Below, piece by piece: positions 8,017-14,474 of a stretch of DNA of 16,454 bases. Position numbers and translations under genes: made by a program. How positions within the stretch are numbered: position 1 is the first letter of the stretch; each line of letters starts with the position of its first letter. The stretch is taken from positions 1-16,454 of the forward strand of contig QEFD01000206.1 in NCBI GenBank assembly GCA_003086435.1, in the 5' to 3' direction. The notes under the pieces are model-generated. The model did no database searches and was not told where the DNA came from. It was given only the letters and a program-made list of their open reading frames with translations. The DNA is from Acidianus hospitalis (GTDB lineage: Archaea; Thermoproteota; Thermoprotei_A; Sulfolobales; Sulfolobaceae).

Positions 8017-8497
8017 TTACATCACCAAATTTATAATCCTTTTTTAAAACCCAGTACCACATTTTACCTTGCCTTACCCTTTCTGCGCCAAGTTCCTTTA
8101 ATTTCTCCTTTAATTTTTCTAGGATATTTAGGAAAAAGTTGTCCTTATCATATAATATAATTCCGTCATATACTAAATCTAGATAGAGGGGAGAAAATCT
8201 TACTGCCTCCTCAGGAGTTTTGAGTACAGGGGATAGTGTAATATAATATCCTTCCTTCCAATATTCCTCCAGATTAAGTTTATCCTCTACTTTAGTTTCA
8301 AATAACCTTATCCTTTTTAGCATACTATCCTTAGGTAAATCCTTTATTACGACGATTAAATCCACGTCGCTATCTTTCCTATTATCTCCCCTCGCTACGC
8401 TACCGTATAAAACTACTGAAATCAAAGAGTCCTTAAATTCCTCCTTCATGATCGAGACCATCTTGTTCAAGAGAGAAGCGTAAGGTTCTGAAACCAC
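8006..8497 (-). CDS. MNT-type nucleotidyltransferase (antitoxin-like)
   Basis: The protein has 163 residues and the minimal nucleotidyltransferase signature GS-x10-DxD: G32, S33 and D44, D46 in GSVARGDNRKDSDVDL. Family members transfer nucleotides using two metal-bound aspartates; in MntA/HepT pairs the antitoxin AMPylates a tyrosine of the HEPN toxin. The HEPN partner downstream has a tyrosine (Y100) at the position where such modification would be expected, which is suggestive. The C-terminal part (about 70-160) is helical and charged. The start is GTG 8497, with TTTTTATA at 8528-8521 centred about 27 nt upstream, consistent with a leaderless mRNA covering both genes. It is downstream of the broken HEPN gene, within 40 nt of its end. 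Confidence 0.85.
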   Translation of the reverse strand: MVSEPYASLLNKMVSIMKEEFKDSLISVVLYGSVARGDNRKDSDVDLIVVIKDLPKDSMLKRIRLFETKVEDKLNLEEYWKEGYYITLSPVLKTPEEAVRFSPLYLDLVYDGIILYDKDNFFLNILEKLKEKLKELGAERVRQGKMWYWVLKKDYKFGDVIEL

Positions 8498-8520
8498 ATG
8501 TATATAATGGAAAGAGAAAA

Positions 8521-8528
8521 TATAAAAA
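8521..8528 (-). promoter_or_regulatory. TATA box of MNT/HEPN operon
   Basis: TTTTTATA on the minus strand is centred about 27 nt before GTG 8497. A second AT-rich element (TTATATA, 8508-8502) is too close to the start to be the promoter. Confidence 0.45.
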
Positions 8529-8534
8529 CGTCAC

Positions 8535-8928
8535 TTAATGATTACGTTTGCCCCAAATTTTTCTCATTAATTCTAGTATTTCCTTTGCAGTATTTAAACA
8601 AACTTCTGCGTCCTCCTTAGTTAATCCCACATACAAGTACTGTCCTCTAGTTCTAGCGTTGTCCAAAAGAATTCTCCTCTCCTTCTCTTTGTAAAATCTT
8701 GGATTTCTTCTTTCATAGCTAGAGAAGATAGGAGAGAAAGTATTTTCCTTAATTCGTGAGTTTCAGGAAAAGAAAAACCAGGGAAGAAATTGTTGCCTTT
8801 ATTGAAAGTTCTGCAGATATTTGAGATAAAACGCCGCTTACGTCATAAAGATCTTTGCTCAGCTAATCTTCTGCGGCCTTTAAATACTCCAACGACCTCC
8901 TACAGAAAGTGAAAGGCAATTCATGCAT
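8535..8928 (-). pseudogene. Broken HEPN-domain gene
   Basis: This stretch has no long open frame, but three minus-strand frames together read as one HEPN protein. The first starts at ATG 8928 (MHELPFTFCRRSLEYLKAAED), hits TAG at 8865-8863 and continues as LSKDLYDVSGVLSQISAELS. A frameshift at about 8774-8790 leads to PGFSFPETHELRKILSLLSS and LAMKEEIQDFTKRRR. A second shift near 8671-8690 leads to ILLDNARTRGQYLYVGLTK and EDAEVCLNTAKEILELM, ending at TAA 8537-8535. This matches the shape of Sulfolobales HEPN proteins of about 130 residues (AEDL...YD.S, ISAELS.KA, FPETHELRKLLS, DNARTRGQY..GL). The ATG lies 2 nt after the glycosyltransferase stop, so it was probably cotranscribed with that gene. 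One nonsense codon and two frameshifts make sequencing error an unlikely full explanation. Confidence 0.75.
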
Positions 8929-8930
8929 TC

Positions 8931-10232
8931 TTATTGCCTACCTTCCCACTTTTTCTTCCACATAGTAAACATCGCTATTATTTCAGCAAAGAACATTAAT
9001 GGGAAGGCCGCTAAACCCATGATAAATCCCCTAATGCTTTTCCTAAAGTGGACAAAAACTATTAGGAGCATTATACTACTAACAAGGGAGGACAGTTCAG
9101 CAAATACGTTATGTAACATAAATATTTCAAAATAGAATGGGTCAACGTGCCTATATATAAATGAAGGATCAACATAAAACGAGTGCATGAAATTTTCTAT
9201 TCTCCTTACTACGATAAAGTAGAATACATGTATTGGATCTTCTATGATTCTGTCTAGCAATTTCGGATGAGATAGTATATGTCTAAGCATAATTTCAATG
9301 AAAGTTAAGTTGGAAATAATAATAAGGATAGGCAAAGTATTCCAGTATACTAGACTAAAACTGTAAAAAGCACCTTTTTTGAAGATGGAGCCGTCAAAAA
9401 ATTCCTTAATCATAAAGAAATTGTTAGCCCTATACCACCTTATCAATTGCTTAAAGAAAGCTGAGATGCTGTCAGGAGCCTTAGTTTTTACTATTACATC
9501 ATCAACTATTTCAGCTTTAAAACCCAGTTTATATACGTAGTTAGTTAGTTGCCTATCGTCTCCAAGAATTGTGGAAAAGCGAAATAATCTCACTTCGTCA
9601 TATTCCTTAGATAAGATAAAAGGTTTAATTACTTCGGTTTTTGCTAATATGCATTGCCCATTAAGTGTCAAAACGCTTCCAAAAATTGATAAGGCTTTAT
9701 AACTTAACCTCCTCAAAAAGTGTACAACTTCGGAGGAATAGTAAGCTAACCTACTCTTTCCTCTAACTAATCTAATTTCTGGAGAGACTGCAACAACTTT
9801 ACCTTGAAGTCTGGAAATTAGCCTTTTAATTTCTCCTTGAGGTAAAATAGTATCGCTGTCCAAGAGTAGCACGTATGGAGTATTCACAAGTTTAATCCCT
9901 TCTTTTATTGCCTTCCTTTTACCTCCCTTCTTTATACTTATAAATATTCCACCTTCACCTTCAACTATAGATTTGTAAGGTTCAGTGACTCCATCCCCTA
10001 CAACTATGAATGAAATTTTCTCCCTTTTCACGGATTGTATAACCTTTCTAAATAGTTTAACATCCTCCTTGTAGACTGGAATGACTGCGGTAACGTTCTC
10101 GGAAACTTCCAGAGGGGGAGAACTTTTACTCTTTTTTATCGAAGAAAACAAGAGTGTAGAAGTAATGTAAATAAAGGTAAATGCTGAAACGAGTGTAGAA
10201 GTAATTAAATAAATTTCGATATCGAATCTCAT
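8931..10232 (-). CDS. Membrane-bound processive family 2 glycosyltransferase
   Basis: This 433-residue GT-A enzyme has one N-terminal membrane helix (about 8-30) and several C-terminal ones (about 288-310, 333-350, 380-425). The cytoplasmic catalytic domain shows VIPVYKE (50-56), D80 in VVGDG, KGGKRKA (102-108), the metal-binding DSD (125-127), GDDRQLT (224-230) with the likely catalytic base, and QLIRW (262-266), the QxxRW motif of processive synthases. This set is typical of hyaluronan-, chitin- and cellulose-synthase-like enzymes that polymerise nucleotide-activated sugars and export the chain. Sugar and product cannot be read from sequence; exopolysaccharide or biofilm matrix is a reasonable inference in Sulfolobales. 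No other sugar genes are adjacent. ATG 10232 is supported by the TATA box 27 nt upstream. Confidence 0.88.
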   Translation of the reverse strand: MRFDIEIYLITSTLVSAFTFIYITSTLLFSSIKKSKSSPPLEVSENVTAVIPVYKEDVKLFRKVIQSVKREKISFIVVGDGVTEPYKSIVEGEGGIFISIKKGGKRKAIKEGIKLVNTPYVLLLDSDTILPQGEIKRLISRLQGKVVAVSPEIRLVRGKSRLAYYSSEVVHFLRRLSYKALSIFGSVLTLNGQCILAKTEVIKPFILSKEYDEVRLFRFSTILGDDRQLTNYVYKLGFKAEIVDDVIVKTKAPDSISAFFKQLIRWYRANNFFMIKEFFDGSIFKKGAFYSFSLVYWNTLPILIIISNLTFIEIMLRHILSHPKLLDRIIEDPIHVFYFIVVRRIENFMHSFYVDPSFIYRHVDPFYFEIFMLHNVFAELSSLVSSIMLLIVFVHFRKSIRGFIMGLAAFPLMFFAEIIAMFTMWKKKWEGRQ

Positions 10233-10254
10233 CTAGTAAATCTTACATATTCAA

Positions 10255-10262
10255 TATATAAA
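10255..10262 (-). promoter_or_regulatory. TATA box of glycosyltransferase gene
   Basis: TTTATATA on the minus strand is centred about 27 nt before ATG 10232, consistent with a leaderless transcript that probably also covered the broken HEPN gene. Confidence 0.5.
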
Positions 10263-10297
10263 GGTTACTTTAATTTCTAACATTCAATATTACACGA

Positions 10298-10603
10298 TTA
10301 GTCTCCAATCCATCCATGTATATATCCGAAATACTGGTAGAACGGATCTATGTTTAGAGGTAGTGCAATAATAACCCATATTGCAAAGCCCAACAACAAA
10401 AGTAGAGACATTCTAGCTAATTCCTTGTTTTCCTTTCTCGTCATATAATACATTAAAACGGAACCTACTGGACCTATTAAGTAAAGTAAACCTAACCACC
10501 TATATTCATCTCTCCTAAAGAATATCATATAGAAAGTACCTATTATATAACCGACTCCTCCAGCTATTCCACTTATCAACCATCCTAAATCTTTTTTATT
10601 CAT
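10298..10603 (-). CDS. Small three-helix membrane protein, unknown function
   Basis: The protein has 101 residues, most of them in three hydrophobic helices: about 8-29 (LISGIAGGVGYIIGTFYMIFF), 35-54 (RWLGLLYLIGPVGSVLMYYM) and 65-82 (MSLLLLLGFAIWVIIALPL). RRDEYR separates the first two, TRKENKE the next, and the acidic aromatic tail DPFYQYFGYIHGWIGD ends the protein. The glycine-rich first helix could mediate packing. No family is recognised and there is no conserved catalytic pattern. A TTAAAT-like box at 10630-10625, about 25 nt upstream of the ATG, points to its own leaderless transcript. It lies between the glycosyltransferase and another orphan membrane protein, all on the same strand, but the gaps and separate promoters argue against a tight operon. 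Confidence 0.65.
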   Translation of the reverse strand: MNKKDLGWLISGIAGGVGYIIGTFYMIFFRRDEYRWLGLLYLIGPVGSVLMYYMTRKENKELARMSLLLLLGFAIWVIIALPLNIDPFYQYFGYIHGWIGD

Positions 10604-10669
10604 ATACTACCATCTCATTTTAAGAATTTAAGTTCTTTGAAGATTGAATGGTAAAAAATGTTATTTTTA

Positions 10670-11284
10670 TTAACTAATGCCATAAAGGAATAGAGACATG
10701 CCCAAAATCTGGGATAAATAGAGAGCTAGAATAAATCCGCTTGCAGAAAGCATTCCTCCAAAGCCAAGTATGACTATTGCTAAAATAGTAGAGATCATCT
10801 TTGCTTTATTACCCTTGAATAGTAAAGCCCTAGCTGCTAAGAATAATATTAGTCCAGACGCAGGAATTGTTACCATTGATGAAGCCCCTGCAGGTAACGC
10901 AGGAAAATTTGTAGGTGCATAATCTACTACGATGGTAAACGGTTTATACACTATGGTAATTATTAATACTGCTGTGGCAAAGGCAGAGTAATAATAGTAT
11001 ATTCTCTTCCACTTTTCCGGAACTTGTTGCACAGATCCCAGCGATAAAACTAACACAAGCTCTGCAACAATAAAAATGTAAATTGCGGCCAAGGGGTAGT
11101 TACAGTATCCTATGGCAAATATTTCCTGTTCTAGAGCAGCAATAAAATAAAAAACGAAGCCTAAAAACCAGAAAAACCACATTAGGCTTTTGCTTCTCTC
11201 ATATCTTCTCCAAGATAAGTAAACTAGGGTGACGCTTAGCACTAAACTAATTGAAGAGAAAATTAAAGCTTCTTCTTGATTCAT
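10670..11284 (-). CDS. Polytopic membrane protein, unknown function
   Basis: This protein of 204 residues has six or seven predicted membrane helices: about 6-24, 35-54, 63-84, 97-116, 135-155, 162-185 and 186-203. Basic loops (SWRRYERSKS, QQVPEKWKR, FKGNKAK) suggest cytoplasmic sides. It carries an acidic residue pair before a helix (ALEQE, 50-54) and one glutamate inside a helix (IVAELVL). No family was recognised. ATTTATAAAA in the plus-strand sense at 11305-11314 (TTTTATAAAT on the coding strand) is centred about 25 nt before ATG 11284, so it is probably transcribed alone. Its position directly downstream of the oxidase operon on the same strand may be coincidental; a link to respiration is possible but not shown. 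Confidence 0.6.
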   Translation of the reverse strand: MNQEEALIFSSISLVLSVTLVYLSWRRYERSKSLMWFFWFLGFVFYFIAALEQEIFAIGYCNYPLAAIYIFIVAELVLVLSLGSVQQVPEKWKRIYYYYSAFATAVLIITIVYKPFTIVVDYAPTNFPALPAGASSMVTIPASGLILFLAARALLFKGNKAKMISTILAIVILGFGGMLSASGFILALYLSQILGMSLFLYGIS

Positions 11285-11304
11285 AATTTAACATTATACA
11301 TAGA

Positions 11305-11314
11305 ATTTATAAAA
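11305..11314 (-). promoter_or_regulatory. TATA box of polytopic membrane protein gene
   Basis: TTTTATAAAT on the minus strand is centred about 25 nt before ATG 11284, fitting a leaderless mRNA separate from the oxidase operon. Confidence 0.5.
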
Positions 11315-11385
11315 TCTTCTAAAAAATCGTTATTTTAATTATAATCTATATTAATCAATATATTAAGGGTAAAATTATTATATAA

Positions 11386-11399
11386 CAAAAGAAAAAAGA
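11386..11399 (-). terminator. T-rich terminator of oxidase operon
   Basis: On the minus strand TCTTTTTTCTTTTG begins about 11 nt after the stop of the ABM gene. Archaeal termination needs little more than such T-runs; no hairpin is evident. Confidence 0.45.
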
Positions 11400-11409
11400 T
11401 AAATGACTT

Positions 11410-11703
11410 TTATGCATTTATTTCTTGGAATATTCTGTGGTAAGGCCTTCCTTCTATTATCTGCTTTCCGTAATCGGTAGTGTTCTTAAATTCCCTGCTT
11501 AGCATGAACTTTCTGAAGGAATCTAAGTCCTTCCACTCGCTGTAGATCATGTATTCCCTCGGATTATCAACGTTCTTGTAAAGTTTACCATCTATGAAAC
11601 CTACGTTTGCCAACTTTAACGTTTCGACTACTTTCTTAAATATTTCCTCGAATTCTTTCTCGTGACCTTCCTTTACCCTGTAATAAAGACCGACGTTAAT
11701 CAT
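11410..11703 (-). CDS. ABM-fold (antibiotic biosynthesis monooxygenase-like) protein
   Basis: This small protein of 97 residues has the dimeric ferredoxin-like fold: strand INVGLYYRV, helix HEKEFEEIFKKVVETL, strand FIDGKLYKN, strand YMIYSEWKD, helix LDSFRKFMLSREF, terminal strand YHRIFQEI. The SEW motif (55-57) at the end of the third strand is a hallmark of the family, which includes quinol monooxygenases and IsdG/HmoA-type heme-degrading enzymes. The Asn-Trp-His triad of IsdG-type enzymes is incomplete: W57 is present and N3 is near the N-terminus, but the expected histidine ten residues after the tryptophan is absent (M67). Its start overlaps the stop of the CydB-like gene by 4 nt, so the two are translationally coupled. 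That placement suggests a role with heme or quinol at the oxidase, which is inference. Confidence 0.75.
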   Translation of the reverse strand: MINVGLYYRVKEGHEKEFEEIFKKVVETLKLANVGFIDGKLYKNVDNPREYMIYSEWKDLDSFRKFMLSREFKNTTDYGKQIIEGRPYHRIFQEINA

Positions 11704-12722
11704 TTAACTGTCGCCTTTTTAGTCTCAACTCTCTCTGTGGCAACTTTATACAACACCTTGTAAGATACAGCAGTAATTCCTCCTAAGACTAATAATCCTG
11801 CCATTCCTAGGACTATCGCTCCAGCAGTTAACGTCGCAGCATTTGTTAGTAAAAGTGACGCAGGAACTCCTGGTAGAGGTCCTACAGTCCCTGCAGGTAC
11901 AATGTCCTCAAGTATTCTACCTTGGGTAAAAGCTCCGAACATCATAGCTCCTATGAAAGTTAATAGGAATATCCAAGCCTGTCTGAATGGAACATTCCTA
12001 GTTGTTGCAATGTAAAGATATGCGTAGAGGATAACTATGTATATCCAGAAGCCAGCGTTATTTACTGCACTATTGAATACCACAGGTAGCCACTCGTAAG
12101 TGCTCACAAGGAACAATATATTTGCTAACGTTAATCCTAAAGCTCCCACCAGCAGTCTTTCCTTAATTCCGTAGAATACTACAGTGAAATACACGACGTA
12201 CATCACTACTCCTATGAAGAATACCCAATTGAAGGCATTGAATATCATCTGAGTGTAGTTAGGAGTTATGTCCAGTGTCAGCAAGTTATGTACACAGAAA
12301 CCGTAACCGCTGAAAACTGAAGTAAATAGCGTATTTCCAAGGAATGCTACTATTAGTGCAAAAGGTAGTGCAAGAACTAGGAAGGTCCTCTCCATGGAGT
12401 GCTTACCTAAAGTTGACGAGCCTTCTGCTACTCCTATACTAAAGTGGTGGAAAGCTAGCATTATTATTAAGACCATTAATGGCGCGTAAAGCACTGAGCC
12501 CGTTACGAACATTACTGGAGCGAATATTGTATCTAAAGATACTACTAGGTAAACTAAGGAAGTTGCTATGATTGCCCATAGTGAACCTATAACTATTAGC
12601 ATTTTCTCCCTATAGTTCTCATACCTGCACACTGGAATCATAACTACTGATCCTGCCTCAATCATAAAAGCTGTTACAAACCACGCTAAAGGTATAAAGA
12701 AGAACAGGACGTATTCATTCAT
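11700..12722 (-). CDS. Cytochrome bd-type oxidase subunit II (CydB-like)
   Basis: This integral membrane protein of 340 residues is the size of CydB and, like CydB, has about nine membrane helices (about 3-25, 41-63, 68-92, 113-135, 158-185, 190-208, 218-240, 247-268, 295-320). Overall identity to bacterial CydB is clearly low, but the first helix has an acidic MIEAGSVVM segment where CydB has DGFDMGV, and VAFLGNTLFTSVFSGYGF recalls the GVAFGNLLQGV region. In bacteria CydB binds no essential heme in some enzymes and stabilises CydA. The gene starts 28 nt after cydA, with a very strong ribosome binding site GGAGGTGA (12736-12729) 6 nt before ATG 12722, and overlaps the ABM gene by 4 nt. Assignment rests mainly on position, size and topology. 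Confidence 0.7.
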   Translation of the reverse strand: MNEYVLFFFIPLAWFVTAFMIEAGSVVMIPVCRYENYREKMLIVIGSLWAIIATSLVYLVVSLDTIFAPVMFVTGSVLYAPLMVLIIMLAFHHFSIGVAEGSSTLGKHSMERTFLVLALPFALIVAFLGNTLFTSVFSGYGFCVHNLLTLDITPNYTQMIFNAFNWVFFIGVVMYVVYFTVVFYGIKERLLVGALGLTLANILFLVSTYEWLPVVFNSAVNNAGFWIYIVILYAYLYIATTRNVPFRQAWIFLLTFIGAMMFGAFTQGRILEDIVPAGTVGPLPGVPASLLLTNAATLTAGAIVLGMAGLLVLGGITAVSYKVLYKVATERVETKKATVK

Positions 12723-12728
12723 TTTGAC

Positions 12729-12736
12729 TCACCTCC
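12729..12736 (-). promoter_or_regulatory. Strong Shine-Dalgarno of CydB-like gene
   Basis: GGAGGTGA on the minus strand ends 6 nt before ATG 12722. It contrasts with the leaderless first genes around it and supports operon translation with cydA. Confidence 0.7.
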
Positions 12737-12750
12737 ACGAGAGAGAGGAA

Positions 12751-14199
12751 TCACTTCCTTTTGATATTTAATGAGCTACTCCCTCCTGCATTGGTTGCCA
12801 TTATAAGTCTTGCAGAGCTAACATCTGCAGAGACTTCCTTACCGGTAAATAACTTCTTTAGCATGTATATAGTTCCTGCAACTGCTAAAGCTAAGGCTAC
12901 CATTATTGATATTCCTATAGGTAACACTTCTGGACTATTATTAAATCCGTCAGCCGTTAACATTACTGCTTGTATCTCATAAAGTCCAGAAGCAGTCTGT
13001 ACCATCGGTCCCCATATTACGAAAGGCTGTCTTCCTGTCTCTGCCCCAACCCAACCTGCTTCCCAGGCTACTACCTGTAACCATCCTAAGAAGAACATTG
13101 CATAAAGTGGGATCTTATTTTCAGCAGGATTATCCAATCCGAAGGCCTTAAATAATGCGTTCTTTGGCTGCTTCCAGAAGGAATAAGCTAATATCCATAC
13201 AGCTATTGCTCCTATTATTCCTAGGGTAGCGTGCAAGTCATACGCTGTGTGGGAAATATACCATATTGGATCCCAATCTGCTTGAACGAAACTTGAATAT
13301 CCCAAGACTGTCGCGTGTGGATTAGGAGGCCATGTTGCTAATAAACTAAGCATGTTAGGTATACTTATTGGTCCTACTTGCATTGGAGCACCTGCTGCTG
13401 TCTGCATTACTCCTTCTAAAGTGGCCAACTTTAATGGTTGATATAGATATAACGTCTTACCTGCATTATCTCCAGCCCAACCTAAGAATATTGCGTCTAA
13501 AGCTCCTAGATAAGTTGCTAATTTTAATCCTCTGTTATAATATTCCTTCTCATCAGTAGTCATGTCCTTCTTAGTTAATTTCCTGAAAGCGAAGTACCCA
13601 GCTATAGATCCGAAGCCAACGAACCATGCTCCAGCTAATCCCATTGGTACCTCTGCAAGTGCAGCAATAGGTAATGCTGCACTTAATGGGTCTACGCCAG
13701 TTAATTGTCCAGATTGTAAATAAGCTTCTATATTAAATCCTGTTGGAGTGTTCATCCAAGAGTTTACTAAGATTATGAGCACTCCAGAAGCAGAAGAACC
13801 TAAGCCGATTAGTCCTCCAACTATCATATGAGCAGTCCTGCTCATTCTGTCCCAGCCGTACAGATATAACGCTAAGAATATTACTTCGGAGAAGAACGCC
13901 AGAACCTCTATATCGAAGGGCAATATGTCTATTTGGTTAACTAAGTACATCCATTTATACCACACTGTTATGAATTCTACAGCTATTGCTGCGCCTGCCG
14001 CAGAACCTACTGCAAACAGAACTGCCATTACTACAGACCATCTTTTTGCTATTGCTAAATAGTAAGGATCATTTTTCTTGTATGCCAAGTATTCGGCAGA
14101 TATTATAAAGAATGGGAGAGCTATTGCCCAGTATGTAAATAGTACGTGTGTTGCCATTGTATATCCTGCGAGTACTCTATCAAATATTTCCAAACTCAC
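12751..14199 (-). CDS. cydA: Cytochrome bd-type quinol oxidase subunit I
   Basis: The catalytic subunit (482 residues, about nine membrane helices) reduces oxygen to water with electrons from quinol. By comparison with E. coli CydA the following are kept: H18 (H19, heme d), E98 and E105 (E99 and E107, proton path), GWDR (115-118), NSWMNTP (146-152), GDNAGK (243-248), K257 and E262 (K252 and E257 of the quinol loop) and E387 in AETGRQP (E445, heme b595). The Q-loop is short. The b558 ligands differ: no histidine occurs between 124 and 295, so H186 has no counterpart, and DLHATLG puts H323 where M393 is expected. The start is GTG 14199 with GGTGGAT (14210-14204) upstream; the serine-rich C-terminal tail (455-482) is poorly conserved. 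It is the first gene of a three-gene operon. Confidence 0.88.
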   Translation of the reverse strand: MSLEIFDRVLAGYTMATHVLFTYWAIALPFFIISAEYLAYKKNDPYYLAIAKRWSVVMAVLFAVGSAAGAAIAVEFITVWYKWMYLVNQIDILPFDIEVLAFFSEVIFLALYLYGWDRMSRTAHMIVGGLIGLGSSASGVLIILVNSWMNTPTGFNIEAYLQSGQLTGVDPLSAALPIAALAEVPMGLAGAWFVGFGSIAGYFAFRKLTKKDMTTDEKEYYNRGLKLATYLGALDAIFLGWAGDNAGKTLYLYQPLKLATLEGVMQTAAGAPMQVGPISIPNMLSLLATWPPNPHATVLGYSSFVQADWDPIWYISHTAYDLHATLGIIGAIAVWILAYSFWKQPKNALFKAFGLDNPAENKIPLYAMFFLGWLQVVAWEAGWVGAETGRQPFVIWGPMVQTASGLYEIQAVMLTADGFNNSPEVLPIGISIMVALALAVAGTIYMLKKLFTGKEVSADVSSARLIMATNAGGSSSLNIKRK

Positions 14200-14228
14200 T
14201 TCAATCCACCATGATAAATTATAACTGA

Positions 14229-14246
14229 GAAATATTTAAATATTTC
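14229..14246. promoter_or_regulatory. Perfect 18-bp palindrome over cydA promoter
   Basis: GAAATATTTAAATATTTC is an exact inverted repeat whose centre (TTTAAA) sits about 26 nt before the ribosome binding site of cydA, so it probably contains the TATA box (transcription start near 14211). A palindrome of this length fits binding of a dimeric regulator that would block TBP/TFB. The AT-rich composition makes a chance palindrome somewhat more likely than in average DNA. Confidence 0.55.
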
Positions 14247-14265
14247 CATTTTTAACACACTTTAT

Positions 14266-14351
14266 CAGAGAAATTCTGGTTTATAATGGTAATTATATTA
14301 ATTTAAGAATTAAATTCTAGAATATGATCTTGAGTCTAATATGAGAAATTC
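14266..14351. repeat. GAGAAATTC repeats and palindromes in cydA/regulator gap
   Basis: The 9-mer GAGAAATTC occurs at 14268-14276 and 14343-14351, and GAGAAAT again at 14227-14233 at the edge of the 18-bp palindrome. Between them lie AGAATT-A-AATTCT (14306-14318) and TTCTAGAA (14315-14322), both inverted repeats. CAGA and TCTG (14266-14269 and 14275-14278) flank the first copy. Spacing of 75 nt between the two full copies is near seven helical turns. These are candidate operators for the adjacent regulators; nothing else is seen in the 275-nt gap apart from promoters. Confidence 0.35.
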
Positions 14352-14444
14352 GAGAACACAATTTCTATAAAAGTCTTGCTTTGAAGGGGCTAAAATGTAT
14401 TTAACAAGGTTAATTGTAAATATCGAAACAAAATTATAATGAGC

Positions 14445-14450
14445 TTTAAA
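14445..14450 (+). promoter_or_regulatory. TATA box of first winged-helix regulator
   Basis: TTTAAA is centred 27 nt before ATG 14475, the start also favoured by comparison with the paralogue. It argues against the upstream TTG 14454 and ATG 14466. Confidence 0.5.
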
Positions 14451-14474
14451 TAATTGTTAAGAATAATGAGAAGT

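Noticed and set aside
8535..8930. The gap as a non-coding RNA or regulatory region
   Set aside because: Three minus-strand frames together give a coherent HEPN protein, which explains the stretch better than an RNA gene.
8923..9135. Plus-strand 70-codon frame near the end of the glycosyltransferase
   Set aside because: It is antisense to the C-terminal membrane helices of the glycosyltransferase and has no supporting signal.
11285..11409. Possible small RNA gene in the gap after the oxidase operon
   Set aside because: The gap is only AT-rich, with a terminator-like T-run and the promoter of the next gene; no hairpin or GC-rich core was seen.
14454..14474. TTG 14454 as start of the first winged-helix regulator
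   Set aside because: It adds seven residues absent from the paralogue and lies only 4 nt after the TATA box; ATG 14475 fits both the TATA spacing and the alignment.
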